A DNA stretch of 64,000 bases from Pseudomonas saponiphila (GCF_900105185.1 NZ_FNTJ01000002.1:682001-746000); one strand, 5' to 3'. Shown: positions 1 through 9,532, numbered from the stretch's first letter. The notes: generated by a model from the letters alone, not told the origin. Translations and numbers: made by a program.

Positions 1-2223
1 GTGCATCGGGTAGCCCAGGGCCGCCGCCAGGGCCAGGGTGCCTTCCCAGTCGGCCTTGCCGCCCAGGGGCGCCATGACCTTGCGCACCCGCGAGATACGC
101 CGCTCGGCGTTGGTGAAGGTGCCGTCCTTTTCCAGGAACGAGCTGCCCGGCAGGAACACGTGGGCGAACTTGGCGGTTTCGTTGAGGAAGATGTCCTGCA
201 CCACCACGCATTCCATGGCCGACAGCGCCGCGGTCACGTGCTGGGTGTTGGGGTCGCTCTGGGCGATGTCCTCGCCCTGGCAGTACAGGCCCTTGAAGCT
301 GCCGCCCAGGGCCGCTTCGAACATGTTGGGAATGCGCAGCCCGGGGTCGGCTTGCAGGGTGACGTTCCAGGCCTGCTCGAACTCCTGGCGCACCGCCTGG
401 TTGGAGATGTGCCGATAGCCCGGCAGCTCGTGGGGGAAGGAGCCCATGTCGCAGGAACCCTGGACGTTGTTCTGCCCCCGCAGTGGGTTCACCCCCACCC
501 CTTCGCGACCGATGTTGCCGGTGGCCATCGCCAGGTTGGCGATGCCCATCACCGAGGTACTGCCCTGGCTGTGTTCGGTCACTCCCAGGCCGTAGTAGAT
601 CGCTGCGTTGCCGCCGGTGGCGTACAGGCGCGCGGCGGCGCGGATATCGTCGGCGGGAACGCCGCAGATGGCGCCGAGCACTTCTGGCGAGTTGTCGGCG
701 CGGCTGACGAAGGCGCTCCATTGGGCGAAGGCTTCAGGCTCGCAGCGGGCGTCGACGAAGTCCTGGTTGACCAGGCCTTCGGTGACGATCACGTGGGCCA
801 GGGCATTGAGCATGGCCACGTTGGTGCCGGGGCGCAGGGCCAGGTGCAGTTCGGCGCGGGCGTGCACCGAGTCCACCAGATCGATGCGCCGTGGGTCGAT
901 GACGATCAGCTTGGCCCCTTCACGCAGGCGCCGCTTGAGCTGGGAGCCGAACACCGGGTGGGCATCGCTGGGGTTGGCGCCCATCACCAGGATCACGTCG
1001 GCCTGCATCACTGAGTCGAAGCTCTGGGTGCCGGCGGATTCCCCCAGGGTCTGCTTGAGGCCATAGCCGGTGGGCGAGTGGCAGACCCGGGCGCAGGTGT
1101 CGACGTTGTTGTTGCCGAAGGCCGCCCGTACCAGCTTCTGCACCAGATAGGTTTCTTCGTTGGTGCAGCGGCTGGAGGTGATGCCGCCGATGGAGTCGCG
1201 GCCGTACTTGAGCTGGATGCGTCGCAGCTCGCTGGCGGCGTAGGTCACCGCTTCATCCCAGCTGACTTCCTGCCACGGGTCGCTGATGTGCTTGCGGATC
1301 ATCGGCTTGGTGATGCGGTCCGGGTGGGTGGCGTAGCCCCAGGCGAAGCGGCCCTTGACGCAGGAATGGCCGTGGTTGGCCTGGCCGTTCTTGTCCGGGA
1401 CCATGCGCACCAGTTGCTCGCCCTTCATCTCGGCGCGGAACGAACAGCCGACCCCGCAGTAGGCGCAGGTAGTGATCACCGCCCGCTCCGGCTGGCCCAT
1501 TTCCACCACGCTTTTTTCCATCAGGGTCGCGGTGGGGCAGGCCTGCACACAGGCACCACAGGACACGCATTCAGAGTCGAGGAAGTTGTCGCCACCGGCC
1601 GCCGCGACCCGAGACTCGAAGCCGCGGCCGCTGATGGTCAGGGCGAAGGTGCCCTGGGTTTCCTCGCAGGCGCGCACGCAGCGGTTGCAGACGATGCACT
1701 TGCTCGGGTCGTAGTCGAAGTAGGGGTTGGAGGTGTCTTTCTGATCGTCCAGGTGGTTGGCGCCGTCATAGCCGTAGCGCACTTCCCGCAGGCCCACCTG
1801 GCCGGCCACGGTCTGCAGTTCGCAGTTGCCGTTGGCCGAGCAGGTCAGGCAATCCAGCGGGTGATCGGAGATGTACAGCTCCATCACGTTGCGCCGCAGG
1901 GTCGCCAGTTTCGGCGTTTGCGTGTGCACCACCATGCCTTCGCTGACCGGGGTAGTGCAGGAGGCCGGGTAGCCGCGCATGCCGTCGATCTCCACCAGGC
2001 ACATGCGGCACGAGCCGAAGGCTTCCAGGCTGTCGGTGGCGCAGAGTTTGGGGATGGTGGTTCCCATCAGCGCGGCGGCGCGCATCACCGAAGTGCCCTG
2101 GGGCACGCTGATGCTGCGCCCGTCAATGCTCAGGCTGACCTGCACCTGGCTGTCGCGGGCCGGAGTGCCGAAGTCCACGGCATTGAGGTCGATGTCTGTG
2201 GCTGGGTCGAAAATACTGATCAT
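1..2223 (-). CDS. fdsA: NAD-dependent formate dehydrogenase, alpha (catalytic) subunit, 3' end outside window
   Basis: Oxidises formate to CO2 at a molybdopterin centre and passes electrons to the diaphorase subunit FdsB in the cytoplasm. The reverse-strand frame is open from ATG 2223 to the window edge, about 741 residues, so the C-terminal MGD-binding end is missing. Visible in order: an N-terminal [2Fe-2S] ferredoxin domain, the NuoG-type His-Cys3 cluster motif (HPLDCLTCSANGNC), two [4Fe-4S] motifs (CIVCNRCVRAC, CVSCGACVQAC), the Mo-domain cluster CAYCGVGC with CVKGRF, and the active site RVCHSPT near residue 381. The metal ligand is therefore Cys, not Sec. The start overlaps the fdsB stop by 4 bp (ATGA), which implies translational coupling. 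The order fdsG-fdsB-fdsA matches soluble FDHs of Rhodobacter and Ralstonia. Confidence 0.95.
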   Translation of the reverse strand, partial: MISIFDPATDIDLNAVDFGTPARDSQVQVSLSIDGRSISVPQGTSVMRAAALMGTTIPKLCATDSLEAFGSCRMCLVEIDGMRGYPASCTTPVSEGMVVHTQTPKLATLRRNVMELYISDHPLDCLTCSANGNCELQTVAGQVGLREVRYGYDGANHLDDQKDTSNPYFDYDPSKCIVCNRCVRACEETQGTFALTISGRGFESRVAAAGGDNFLDSECVSCGACVQACPTATLMEKSVVEMGQPERAVITTCAYCGVGCSFRAEMKGEQLVRMVPDKNGQANHGHSCVKGRFAWGYATHPDRITKPMIRKHISDPWQEVSWDEAVTYAASELRRIQLKYGRDSIGGITSSRCTNEETYLVQKLVRAAFGNNNVDTCARVCHSPTGYGLKQTLGESAGTQSFDSVMQADVILVMGANPSDAHPVFGSQLKRRLREGAKLIVIDPRRIDLVDSVHARAELHLALRPGTNVAMLNALAHVIVTEGLVNQDFVDARCEPEAFAQWSAFVSRADNSPEVLGAICGVPADDIRAAARLYATGGNAAIYYGLGVTEHSQGSTSVMGIANLAMATGNIGREGVGVNPLRGQNNVQGSCDMGSFPHELPGYRHISNQAVRQEFEQAWNVTLQADPGLRIPNMFEAALGGSFKGLYCQGEDIAQSDPNTQHVTAALSAMECVVVQDIFLNETAKFAHVFLPGSSFLEKDGTFTNAERRISRVRKVMAPLGGKADWEGTLALAAALGYPMH

Positions 2224-3779
2224 TGCTCGGCCTCCGAGGGCGCCAGACCGAAGTCGGCGGGGAAGTGCTTCAGGGCGCTGGCCACCGGGTAGGAGGTCAT
2301 CCCGCCCAGGGCGCACAGCGAGCCGTATTGCAGGGTGTCGCACAGGTCCTTGAGGATGATCGCCTGCTCATCGCGACGGCCTTGATCGGGCGCCGCCAGC
2401 AGGCGGTCGATGACCTCCACGCCGCGGGTCGAGCCGATGCGGCACGGGGTGCATTTGCCGCAGGATTCCTCGGCGCAGAATTGCAGGGCGAAGCGCGCCA
2501 TGTGGGCCATGTCCAGGCTGTCGTCGGCCACCACCACGCCTCCGTGGCCGAGCATCGCGCCCATGGCGGCGAAGGCCTCGTAATCCAGCGGCGTATCGAA
2601 CTGCGCCGGCGGCACCCATGCACCGAGCGGGCCACCCACTTGTGCGGCCTTCAGCGGCCGGCCGCTGGCGGTGCCGCCGCCGTAGCCTTCCACCAGTTCG
2701 CGCAGGGTCAGGCCGAAGGCCCGTTCCACCAAGCCGCCATGCCGCACGTTACCCGCCAGCTGGAAGGGCATGGTGCCCAGGGAGCGGCCCATGCCGTAGT
2801 CGCGATAGAAGGCCGCGCCCTTTTCCAGAATCAGCGGCACCGAGGCCAGGGTCAGCACGTTGTGCACCAGGGTCGGCTGGCCGAACAGGCCTTGCAACGC
2901 CGGGATCGGCGGCTTGGCGCGGACGATGCCGCGCTTGCCCTCCAGGGAGTCCAGCAGGGCGGTTTCCTCGCCGCAGATATAGGCCCCGGCGCCGACCCGT
3001 ACTTCAAGGTCGAAGGCCTGGCCACTGCCGCCGACATTGGCCCCCAGGTAACCGGCATCCCGGGCGATATCCAGGGCCTCGCGCAAGGTTGCCACCGCCT
3101 GTGGATATTCCGAACGCACGTAGATGTAGCCATGGCTGGCGCCGACCGCGAGGCCGGCAATGGCCATGCCCTCGATCAGCAGGAACGGGTCGCCTTCCAT
3201 CAGCATGCGGTCGGCGAAGGTGCCGGAGTCGCCTTCGTCGGCATTGCACACCACGTACTTCTGCTGCTGCGGGGTGTCGCGCACGGTGCGCCATTTGATT
3301 CCGGCGGGGAACGCCGCGCCGCCACGGCCACGCAGGCCGGAGTCGAGCACCGCGGCCACGGTCTGCTCACCGCCCAGGGCGATGGCGCGGCTCAGGCCCT
3401 CGAAACCGCCGTGGGCCCGATAGTCGGCCAGGGACAGTGGCCGGGTGATGCCGGCGCGGGCGAACAGCAAACGTTGCTGGCTTTTCAGGTAGGGCAGGTC
3501 TTCCACCCGGCCCAGGGCCAGGGGATGGCTGGCGGCGCTGTCTTGCAAGGCGTCCAGCAGCGAGGGCACATCGGCGACGCTGACCGGACCAAAGCCCAGG
3601 CGGCCGTCCGGGGTGTCGACTTCCAAAAGCGGCTCCAGCCAGTACAGGCCACGAGAACTGGTGCGTTGCAGTTGCAGCGGCAGTTGGCGCTGCTCGGCCT
3701 GGGCAGCGATGGCTTCGGCCACCGCGTCGGCGCCCACGGCCCGGGCCAGGGAATCACAGGACAGATAGAGGCTTGGCAT
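2220..3779 (-). CDS. fdsB: NAD-dependent formate dehydrogenase, beta (NADH/FMN diaphorase) subunit
   Basis: Homologue of NuoF/HoxF that carries electrons from FdsA to NAD+ through FMN and a [4Fe-4S] cluster. It is 519 residues from ATG 3779; a longer upstream reading is rejected because it would lie inside fdsG. The N-terminal ~110 residues resemble the small domain found in FdsB-type proteins. The NADH/FMN region contains GRGGAAFPAGIKW followed by NADEGDSGTFADR. The cluster motif ESCGKCTPCRIGS lies near the C-terminus. The start codon shares one base with the fdsG stop (TAATG) and the stop overlaps fdsA, so all three subunits look translationally coupled. Confidence 0.95.
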   Translation of the reverse strand: MPSLYLSCDSLARAVGADAVAEAIAAQAEQRQLPLQLQRTSSRGLYWLEPLLEVDTPDGRLGFGPVSVADVPSLLDALQDSAASHPLALGRVEDLPYLKSQQRLLFARAGITRPLSLADYRAHGGFEGLSRAIALGGEQTVAAVLDSGLRGRGGAAFPAGIKWRTVRDTPQQQKYVVCNADEGDSGTFADRMLMEGDPFLLIEGMAIAGLAVGASHGYIYVRSEYPQAVATLREALDIARDAGYLGANVGGSGQAFDLEVRVGAGAYICGEETALLDSLEGKRGIVRAKPPIPALQGLFGQPTLVHNVLTLASVPLILEKGAAFYRDYGMGRSLGTMPFQLAGNVRHGGLVERAFGLTLRELVEGYGGGTASGRPLKAAQVGGPLGAWVPPAQFDTPLDYEAFAAMGAMLGHGGVVVADDSLDMAHMARFALQFCAEESCGKCTPCRIGSTRGVEVIDRLLAAPDQGRRDEQAIILKDLCDTLQYGSLCALGGMTSYPVASALKHFPADFGLAPSEAEQ

Positions 3780-4255
3780 TACGCGTCCTCCCGGCAGCTT
3801 TCCAGCAGGGCGTCCAGGCGTTCGGCGCTGACCCGCGCATGCAGTTGCCCGTCCAGCTCCAGGGCTGGCGAACAGGCACAGGCCCCCAGGCAATACACCG
3901 GACGCAAGCTGATGGAACCGTCGGCGCTGCTGCCGTGGTCATCCAGTTGCAGGCGCTGGCGCAGTTGCGCCGCTAGTTGCTCGGAGCCGCGGCTCTGGCA
4001 GGACTCGGCACGGCACAGGCGCAGGATGTGCCGCGCCGGCGGCGCGGTACGGAAATCATGGTAGAAGCTGATCACCCCGCGCACTTCCGCCTGGCTCTGA
4101 TTGAGCGCGTGGGCGATCTCGGGGATGGCCAGATCGGGGATGTAGCCGAGCTCTTCCTGGATCTGGTGGAGCAGGGGCAACAGCGCACCCGGGACGCCTT
4201 TGTGGCGCTCCAGCAGGGTGTGGATCAACGGCAGATGCAGCGTTTCATCAGGCAT
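3779..4255 (-). CDS. fdsG: NAD-dependent formate dehydrogenase, gamma ([2Fe-2S], NuoE-like) subunit
   Basis: Thioredoxin-like [2Fe-2S] protein of 158 residues related to NuoE, first gene of the fds operon. The N-terminal helical part contains QEELGYIPD, typical of NuoE/FdsG proteins. Four cysteines follow in CRAESC and CLGACAC and would bind the [2Fe-2S] cluster. ATG 4255 was chosen because GAGGAA lies a few bases upstream and the protein begins at the family's usual position; longer in-frame extensions have no family resemblance. The promoter should lie in the 744 bp upstream. Confidence 0.93.
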   Translation of the reverse strand: MPDETLHLPLIHTLLERHKGVPGALLPLLHQIQEELGYIPDLAIPEIAHALNQSQAEVRGVISFYHDFRTAPPARHILRLCRAESCQSRGSEQLAAQLRQRLQLDDHGSSADGSISLRPVYCLGACACSPALELDGQLHARVSAERLDALLESCREDA

Positions 4256-4999
4256 ACAGCAATTCCTCACGGTCACGGACACACCTGATGGTTGTCGGCT
4301 GTCCGAAAGTGTCGGCTGCGGCACTGTTTGCCACGTCACGGTAGCGCGGCGTTTCAGGCCGTTGGCCATGCACCCTGAATGGGCATCTTGTTGGACCCGG
4401 CGCGGTCGTTGCCGCACCTGTTCAGGGCATAAAGGGCAGCTTGACACGCTGCCTCTGATTGAACCGCACGAAAACGACGTGTCCGGTTCCGAATGCGACC
4501 ACCCAATGAGTCTAGAAGAGCCCGGGCAAGCGGGTGGAGCGAGCTGCGCACTATCGGATAAAACGCGGGGAGGGGGGCATGACTTCGGTCAGTTTGAAGG
4601 CGATTAGTCACGAGTGCGAAGGAGGGCGGTTGCGGGCGGACGCTCCCGCCACCGCCCCCTGGGCGCGGGCCGTTATACCCGTTCGCTCAAGTGTTTATGC
4701 ACAACGGATGGGCTGCCGGGGCGAGAAACCGCCGGATTTGTGCAGTCGTTCTCATCTTTTTGCAACTGGCTGTTTTTTCGGGATTTTATTGTGTGAACAA
4801 AAAATGACCAGTTGCGGATTGCGCTTGCGCGTCCTGCAATCCCGGGCCTTCTCAAGATTCCATCAACAGACTTATCCACAGGTTGCGACGCCCTGTCGCA
4901 GAGGCGTGCAGCCTGCTCGTCAAGCTGATGGCGCGGGCCGCCGGAAGGCTTGATCGAGCACGCTGTGGTCATGCCGGTGTGGTGTGTCGAGGCCGGAAC
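4256..4999. other. long intergenic region, no gene seen
   Basis: 744 bp separate fdsG from the flavoprotein gene; both genes run leftward, so this stretch carries the fds promoter and the end of the flavoprotein transcript. Open frames here show no recognisable protein and no convincing ribosome binding site. The part around 4740-4810 is markedly more AT-rich than its surroundings. TTATGCACA (4695-4703) and TTATCCACA (4872-4880) resemble DnaA boxes, but the second word also recurs in coding DNA nearby. I assign no function. Confidence 0.5.
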
Positions 5000-6631
5000 C
5001 TACTCGGTCCTTGTGGGCGGAATGGACAGTTCATGACGAAACAGGTTGTGCGGGTCAATGGCGGCTTTGAGGTTGGAGAGCCTGGTGATGAGCTCGCTAT
5101 TCCAGCCGTAGTACAGGTTCAGCCAGTTGGGGTCTAGCGCGCCGGTGTCGGTGTACTTCATGTCGACATCGGGGTAGTTGATGTAGCAGCCATCGTAGGC
5201 GGGTCTTTGCGGCTTGCCGCCATGCACGGCAGTGAAGATGTTGCGGATCCAGGCCAACTGCACCGCGTCATCGGCGGCATGAGTCCAATAGGTCTGGTAT
5301 TGGGCTTTGAGCAGCGAGCTGCGTTGAGGAACAGCGGTGGTGCCCATGCCCTTCTTGTTGATGGCCCCGCCGTAGGAGTCGATCTGCACCAGCGACTGGC
5401 TGAAGCGTTTGTCTGGCGTGGCTTCGGTCAAGTGCGTCAGCAATGCGTTGCAGGCCTGCTCGGAGAACTGTTCGACCTGATAGTCGGACTTGTATTTGCC
5501 CCGCTGGTTGTTGCCCGAGCCGTTGATCATTTGCGTGACGTACAGCCAGTCCATCGCCGTGTGTTGAGCCGCAGCCCCTTTGAACTTCCTGCCCGCATGC
5601 GGGTGCCTGAGCGGGGCAATGTTGGGCGCGATGAAACCGTCATGCAGGGTCGGCGTCAGGCCCGCCGCGGCGTTCATCTTGTTGATGAAGTCGTTGAGCG
5701 GTATGTCGTTGGCGCCGCCGACCCGGCCATTGGGGCCGGTGTACTGGATTGCCAGCACCACGTGGTCGGAGGTATCCACGTGGTTGAGTTTCAACAGGGT
5801 GAACAAGCCGCCGTTGCCAATGCCCTCCACCGTGCTGGTTGCAGCGGCGTCGTTATCGGCGAACCACTGCCAATAAGTTCGCAGGAAGTTCGAGAAGTTG
5901 GGAATCAGCTCTTTCCACGGGTAGGCCAGGGGAATCCAATAGGCTTTTTGCGGGGCTTGGGGCAGTTGGTCGAAGTAGTAGCCGATGATGATGCCGAAGT
6001 TGCCACCGCCGGCTCCGCAACAGGCGGTGAACAATGCCTTGTCGTTGTCTGATGGGCTGTCCGCGCGAACATGCCGGAACTCCAGTTGCCGCGAGTTTTC
6101 CACAGGCACAAGAATGTCGACGCCGGTGACCCAGTCCACGGTCAAGCCCTGCAGGCGCGATAACAACCCATAACCGCCGCCGCTGATATGCCCGCCCACG
6201 CCGACCGAATAACACGAGCCGCCCGGAATGGTGCGCCCGGCCTGCTTGTACAGCGACAGGTAGCCGTCCCAGTTCTGGTTGCCGGTCAAGGTCATGAATC
6301 GGTACTTGTTGTTCCGGCTGTCCCAGGGAGAAGTGATGGAGGGGCTCTCGTCGTATTTCAGGCCTTTCATTTCCCCCAGGTCGATAATCGCCAGGCTTTC
6401 TGTCTCGCCGCTCAACTTGTTGGATACAAAGCCCTCGTAGCAGTGGCCGCCACTGCGCACCGTGATGCGATAGCCCTCACGCAGTGCGCTATTGGCTGCC
6501 GCCAGGACTTCATCGGGGGTTGTACAGACATAAATCCGCTGTGCGCCCTGTTCGACACTGGGCGGCCAGCGCAGGTTGAAGCCCTTTTGCAGGGTTTCAT
6601 AAGTGTGTGCCTGGTGGTCTATGACGTTCAT
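5000..6631 (-). CDS. FAD-linked oxidoreductase, berberine bridge enzyme type
   Basis: A 543-residue flavoprotein with an N-terminal FAD-binding PCMH domain and a C-terminal BBE domain. GGHCYEG carries His63, the usual 8-alpha-histidyl attachment residue. Cys140, in GGSCYSVGVGGHISGGGYG, aligns with the cysteinyl attachment site of berberine bridge enzyme and gluco-oligosaccharide oxidase, so bicovalent flavin is predicted. The C-terminus, DPHNLFRHELSIPP, is the typical BBE ending. No signal peptide is apparent. ATG 6631 is preceded by AGGGAG. Family members oxidise sugars, alkaloids or secondary-metabolite alcohols with O2; the substrate cannot be read from the sequence. The flanking genes do not suggest a pathway. 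Confidence 0.85.
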   Translation of the reverse strand: MNVIDHQAHTYETLQKGFNLRWPPSVEQGAQRIYVCTTPDEVLAAANSALREGYRITVRSGGHCYEGFVSNKLSGETESLAIIDLGEMKGLKYDESPSITSPWDSRNNKYRFMTLTGNQNWDGYLSLYKQAGRTIPGGSCYSVGVGGHISGGGYGLLSRLQGLTVDWVTGVDILVPVENSRQLEFRHVRADSPSDNDKALFTACCGAGGGNFGIIIGYYFDQLPQAPQKAYWIPLAYPWKELIPNFSNFLRTYWQWFADNDAAATSTVEGIGNGGLFTLLKLNHVDTSDHVVLAIQYTGPNGRVGGANDIPLNDFINKMNAAAGLTPTLHDGFIAPNIAPLRHPHAGRKFKGAAAQHTAMDWLYVTQMINGSGNNQRGKYKSDYQVEQFSEQACNALLTHLTEATPDKRFSQSLVQIDSYGGAINKKGMGTTAVPQRSSLLKAQYQTYWTHAADDAVQLAWIRNIFTAVHGGKPQRPAYDGCYINYPDVDMKYTDTGALDPNWLNLYYGWNSELITRLSNLKAAIDPHNLFRHELSIPPTRTE

Positions 6632-6823
6632 GGAAAACTCCCTGTAAGTGATGGTGAACCTGGCGACTTCCTGTCGAAAAATGACCGCCCTGTTGCGCCG
6701 GATCGGTTGCCCGAGTGTTGCTTGTGGCCGGCACGCCTAGAGACTAGTAGCAGTCACGAACTTGGTTTTTCTTTCGTGGGGGTGAGCGCAACCGGCAAGG
6801 GGTGGGGCAGGCCCAACGGCGGG

Positions 6824-8035
6824 TTATCGGCGTTCTGCCAGCAACAGCAGATTGCGCGGGGTCAAGGCGGCCTCGCAGAAGGTTCCCAGGCGCACGGCAT
6901 AGCCCTGCTCTTGCAGGAACAGCGCCCGGTCCAGCACCAGCCATAACTCCAGCGGGCGGCGGAACAGGCCGCGCAGCAGTTCCAGGTTGCGCACCTGGGC
7001 CAGGCGCTGCCAGCCGGCGGCTTCAAGGGCGGACCAGTCCTGGCAATCGACTGTGGATAAGTCCTTGAGGGCGGCGAGGTGGCGGCAGTAGTCGGCGAAC
7101 GGCTCGTCCAGCCACTGGCTGGGCAGAGAGGGCGTGGGCAGGTATTGGTCGATGCCCCGCACTTGCCGTTGCAGCAAGTCGAAGGCCAGGCGTCGGGCCA
7201 TGGAGGCGTCGCGCTGGCGCCGCACCCGGGCGCCGGCGGTGACGGTTTCGCTCATGGGCAGGGCCAGGTCTTCCAGGGACAGTTGCAGGCGCGAAGCCTG
7301 GGCCGCTGTGGATAAGCCCTGGTAGTGGCTGGCGCGGGTGCGGTTGTAGCAGCAGGGGGCAATGGCCAACTGTGGACAACCCTGCTGGCTGGCCAGCTGG
7401 ATCAGGCGCACATGCAGATCGCCGCAGGCATGCAGGGCCACCGGGGTGCATTGCAGGTTCAGGTGCGAGGCGGCGTCTGCCGCCAGCACATCCTGCTGTA
7501 CATGGCGGGCGGGCAGGCCGTGGTGTCGGCTCAGTTGCTCGCCGCTGGCCACCAGCGCCGGGTCGTATTCCAGGCAGGTCAGTTGCTGCCCGGCTTGCAG
7601 CAGGCGCCGGCCGAGGTGGCCCTTGCCGGAGCACCAGTCGAGCCAGTGAGTGGGTGTGCGGTGGAATTGCAGGCTGGCGGTGAAGGCTTCGATCTGTTGC
7701 CATTTGCGCCCGGGCACATCGACATTGAGGCGAGGATGCAGAGCCGCTTCTGTCCTGGCGGGTAGTTCAGCCACGGTGCCGAGTATCCGGGAGCGCTCCG
7801 CCAGCTGGGCAAAAGGAGCCGGCGCCTGCAGTTGCTCTGGTTGGTTGTGGGCCGCTTCGGCGTCCTCAAGGGAGCGCTGGCGCAGCCACTGGGCCAGTTC
7901 GGGATGGGCGGTTTCCCAGGGCAGTTGCAGGTGGGTGAAGGGGCGCGGGCGCCAGAGCGCCTGGTGTTCAAGCAGGAAGCCGTCCAGGGCCTGGAAACGA
8001 TCGAGCAGCGCGGGGCCTTGGAGGATCGAGGGCAT
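6824..8035 (-). CDS. SAM-dependent methyltransferase (Methyltransf_32-like)
   Basis: A 403-residue protein. Its centre has a class I SAM-binding motif, DWCSGKGHLGRRLL, around residues 130-145, followed by LEYDPAL, the acidic end of strand 2 expected to contact the SAM ribose. HACGDLH and APCCYN follow; this combination is typical of the Methyltransf_32 group that includes GSTCD/METTL25-like proteins. The first ~110 and last ~120 residues are helical and unassigned. The substrate is unknown. It lies downstream of the ABC importer, separated by a GC-rich hairpin. Several TGTGGATAA words occur inside the coding sequence. Confidence 0.8.
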   Translation of the reverse strand: MPSILQGPALLDRFQALDGFLLEHQALWRPRPFTHLQLPWETAHPELAQWLRQRSLEDAEAAHNQPEQLQAPAPFAQLAERSRILGTVAELPARTEAALHPRLNVDVPGRKWQQIEAFTASLQFHRTPTHWLDWCSGKGHLGRRLLQAGQQLTCLEYDPALVASGEQLSRHHGLPARHVQQDVLAADAASHLNLQCTPVALHACGDLHVRLIQLASQQGCPQLAIAPCCYNRTRASHYQGLSTAAQASRLQLSLEDLALPMSETVTAGARVRRQRDASMARRLAFDLLQRQVRGIDQYLPTPSLPSQWLDEPFADYCRHLAALKDLSTVDCQDWSALEAAGWQRLAQVRNLELLRGLFRRPLELWLVLDRALFLQEQGYAVRLGTFCEAALTPRNLLLLAERR

Positions 8036-8056
8036 GGGCGGCGAGTCCGGGGCAGG

Positions 8057-8078
8057 CCCGCTCCCTGGCGGGAGCGGG
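8057..8078 (-). terminator. GC-rich hairpin after the ABC importer operon
   Basis: A 9-bp perfect stem (CCCGCTCCC / GGGAGCGGG) with a 4-base loop sits just after the last permease gene and before the methyltransferase start. No T-run follows on the minus strand, so it may be an mRNA-stabilising or weak termination structure. Confidence 0.45.
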
Positions 8079-8085
8079 GGGAAGA

Positions 8086-8775
8086 TCAGCGTCCCTGGCA
8101 GGCGTCGACTCGCAGCCAGCGTTCCAGTTGGCGGAAGGCCTGGACCAGGATGAACGACATCAGCAGGTAGAACACCCCGGCGGTGAAGAACATGTCCACC
8201 GTCAGGTAGTTGCGGGCAATGATGGTGCGCGCCATGCCGGTCAGTTCCAGCAGGGTCACGGTGCTGGCCAGGGAGCTGGCCTTGAGCATCAGGATCACTT
8301 CGTTGCTGTAGGCCGGCAGGCCGATGCGCGCCGCCCGCGGCAGGATGATGTAGAACAGCGCCTTGGGCCGGGACATGCCCAGGGCCCGTGCGGCTTCGAT
8401 CTCACCGGGGGGAATGGCCTGGATCGCGCCGCGCAGGATCTCGGCGATGTAGGCCGCGGTGTGCAGGGTCATGGTGGCGGTAGCGCACCAGAACGGGTCG
8501 CGCAGGTAGGGCCACATGAAGCTCTCGCGCACCGCATCGAACTGCGCCAGGCCGTAATACACCAGGAACAGCTGCACCAGCAGCGGCGTGCCGCGAAAGA
8601 AGAAGATGTAGGCGTAAGGCAGGGCGCGCACGTACCAGAGCTTGGACGAGCGGGCGATGCCCAGCGGGATGGCCAGCAGCAGGCCGAGAATCACCGCGAT
8701 GCCTACCAGTTCCAGGGTCAGCGTGGCGCCCTGGATGAACTTCGGCAGCCATTTGTAGATGACTTCCCATTCCAT
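8086..8775 (-). CDS. Amino-acid ABC transporter permease, HisM/AotM type
   Basis: A 229-residue inner-membrane permease of the His/Glu/Gln/Arg family with about five transmembrane helices. The EAA-type loop that docks on the ATPase is at EAARALGMSRPKALFYIILP. It is the last gene of a four-gene importer and its ATG shares one base with the stop of the upstream permease, so equal synthesis of the two permeases is expected. Family and context (HisJ-like binding protein, HisP-like ATPase) indicate uptake of lysine, arginine, ornithine and/or histidine; the exact substrate is inferred. Confidence 0.92.
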   Translation of the reverse strand: MEWEVIYKWLPKFIQGATLTLELVGIAVILGLLLAIPLGIARSSKLWYVRALPYAYIFFFRGTPLLVQLFLVYYGLAQFDAVRESFMWPYLRDPFWCATATMTLHTAAYIAEILRGAIQAIPPGEIEAARALGMSRPKALFYIILPRAARIGLPAYSNEVILMLKASSLASTVTLLELTGMARTIIARNYLTVDMFFTAGVFYLLMSFILVQAFRQLERWLRVDACQGR

Positions 8776-9467
8776 TACGTCGTCCTCACAAAGCCGCGGG
8801 CGGCGCGTTTTTCCAGGAAGTGCATGCCGATCATGGACAGCACGGTCAGGCCCAGGTACATGACGGCCGCAACCATGTAGAAGGTGAACGGGTGCCGGGC
8901 GAAGGTCACGGCGTTCTGCGCCTGGCGCATGATTTCTTCAAGGCCGATCACCGACACCAGGGCGGTGTCCTTCATCAGGATCATGAACAGGTTGCCCAGG
9001 CCCGGCAGGGCGATGCGCCACATCTGCGGCAGGATCAGGCGGCTGAAAATCCGCCATCTGGAAAGGCCCAGCGCGACGCCGGCTTCGCGGTGGCCCTTGG
9101 GAATGGCCAGGATCGCGCCACGAAACACTTCCGTGGCATAGGCACCGAAGCACAGGCCGAGGGCGATCACCCCGGCAACGAACGGGCTGAGGGCCAGGTC
9201 GGGGTTGCCGAATTGCTCCCCCAGCGCGTTCATCATGTTCACCGTGCCCAGGTAGATCAGCAGCACCCACAGCAGTTCCGGGACGCCGCGCACGATGGTC
9301 GAATAGGTTTCGCCAAGCCAGCGCAGTGGCTTGTACGGGGAAGTCTTGGCCAAGGCGCCGAGCAGGCCGAGCACCAGTCCCAGGCATAACGCCGAGAGGG
9401 CCAGCTTGACGGTCATCAGCGCGCCGGCGGCGAGCACCGGGCCGAATCCGAAGAGATCGATATTCAT
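8775..9467 (-). CDS. Amino-acid ABC transporter permease, HisQ/AotQ type
   Basis: A 230-residue membrane permease and partner of the HisM-type protein that follows it. Hydrophobic segments alternate with short loops, and the ATPase-docking EAA loop is seen at EAGVALGLSRWRIFSRLILP. It follows the binding-protein gene after a 65-bp gap containing a hairpin. As in other basic-amino-acid importers, the two permeases probably form a heterodimer. Confidence 0.92.
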   Translation of the reverse strand: MNIDLFGFGPVLAAGALMTVKLALSALCLGLVLGLLGALAKTSPYKPLRWLGETYSTIVRGVPELLWVLLIYLGTVNMMNALGEQFGNPDLALSPFVAGVIALGLCFGAYATEVFRGAILAIPKGHREAGVALGLSRWRIFSRLILPQMWRIALPGLGNLFMILMKDTALVSVIGLEEIMRQAQNAVTFARHPFTFYMVAAVMYLGLTVLSMIGMHFLEKRAARGFVRTT

Positions 9468-9490
9468 GGGGTCTGGATGGCTTTGCTAAG

Positions 9491-9519
9491 GACCGGCGCC
9501 CAGGGGGCGGGCACCGGTC
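9491..9519 (-). terminator. intra-operon hairpin between binding protein and permease genes
   Basis: GACCGG and CCGGTC arms with an inner GCCC/GGGC stem and no T-run. Placed between a binding-protein gene and its permeases, such hairpins commonly protect the upstream mRNA or attenuate transcription so that binding protein exceeds permease. This role is inferred. Confidence 0.5.
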
Positions 9520-9532
9520 AGGCAAGTCAGTA

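Noticed and set aside
4695..4880. Two DnaA-box-like words (TTATGCACA, TTATCCACA) suggesting an origin
   Set aside because: Only two words, 170 bp apart, with no dnaA, dnaN or gyrB nearby. TGTGGATAA also recurs inside the methyltransferase gene.
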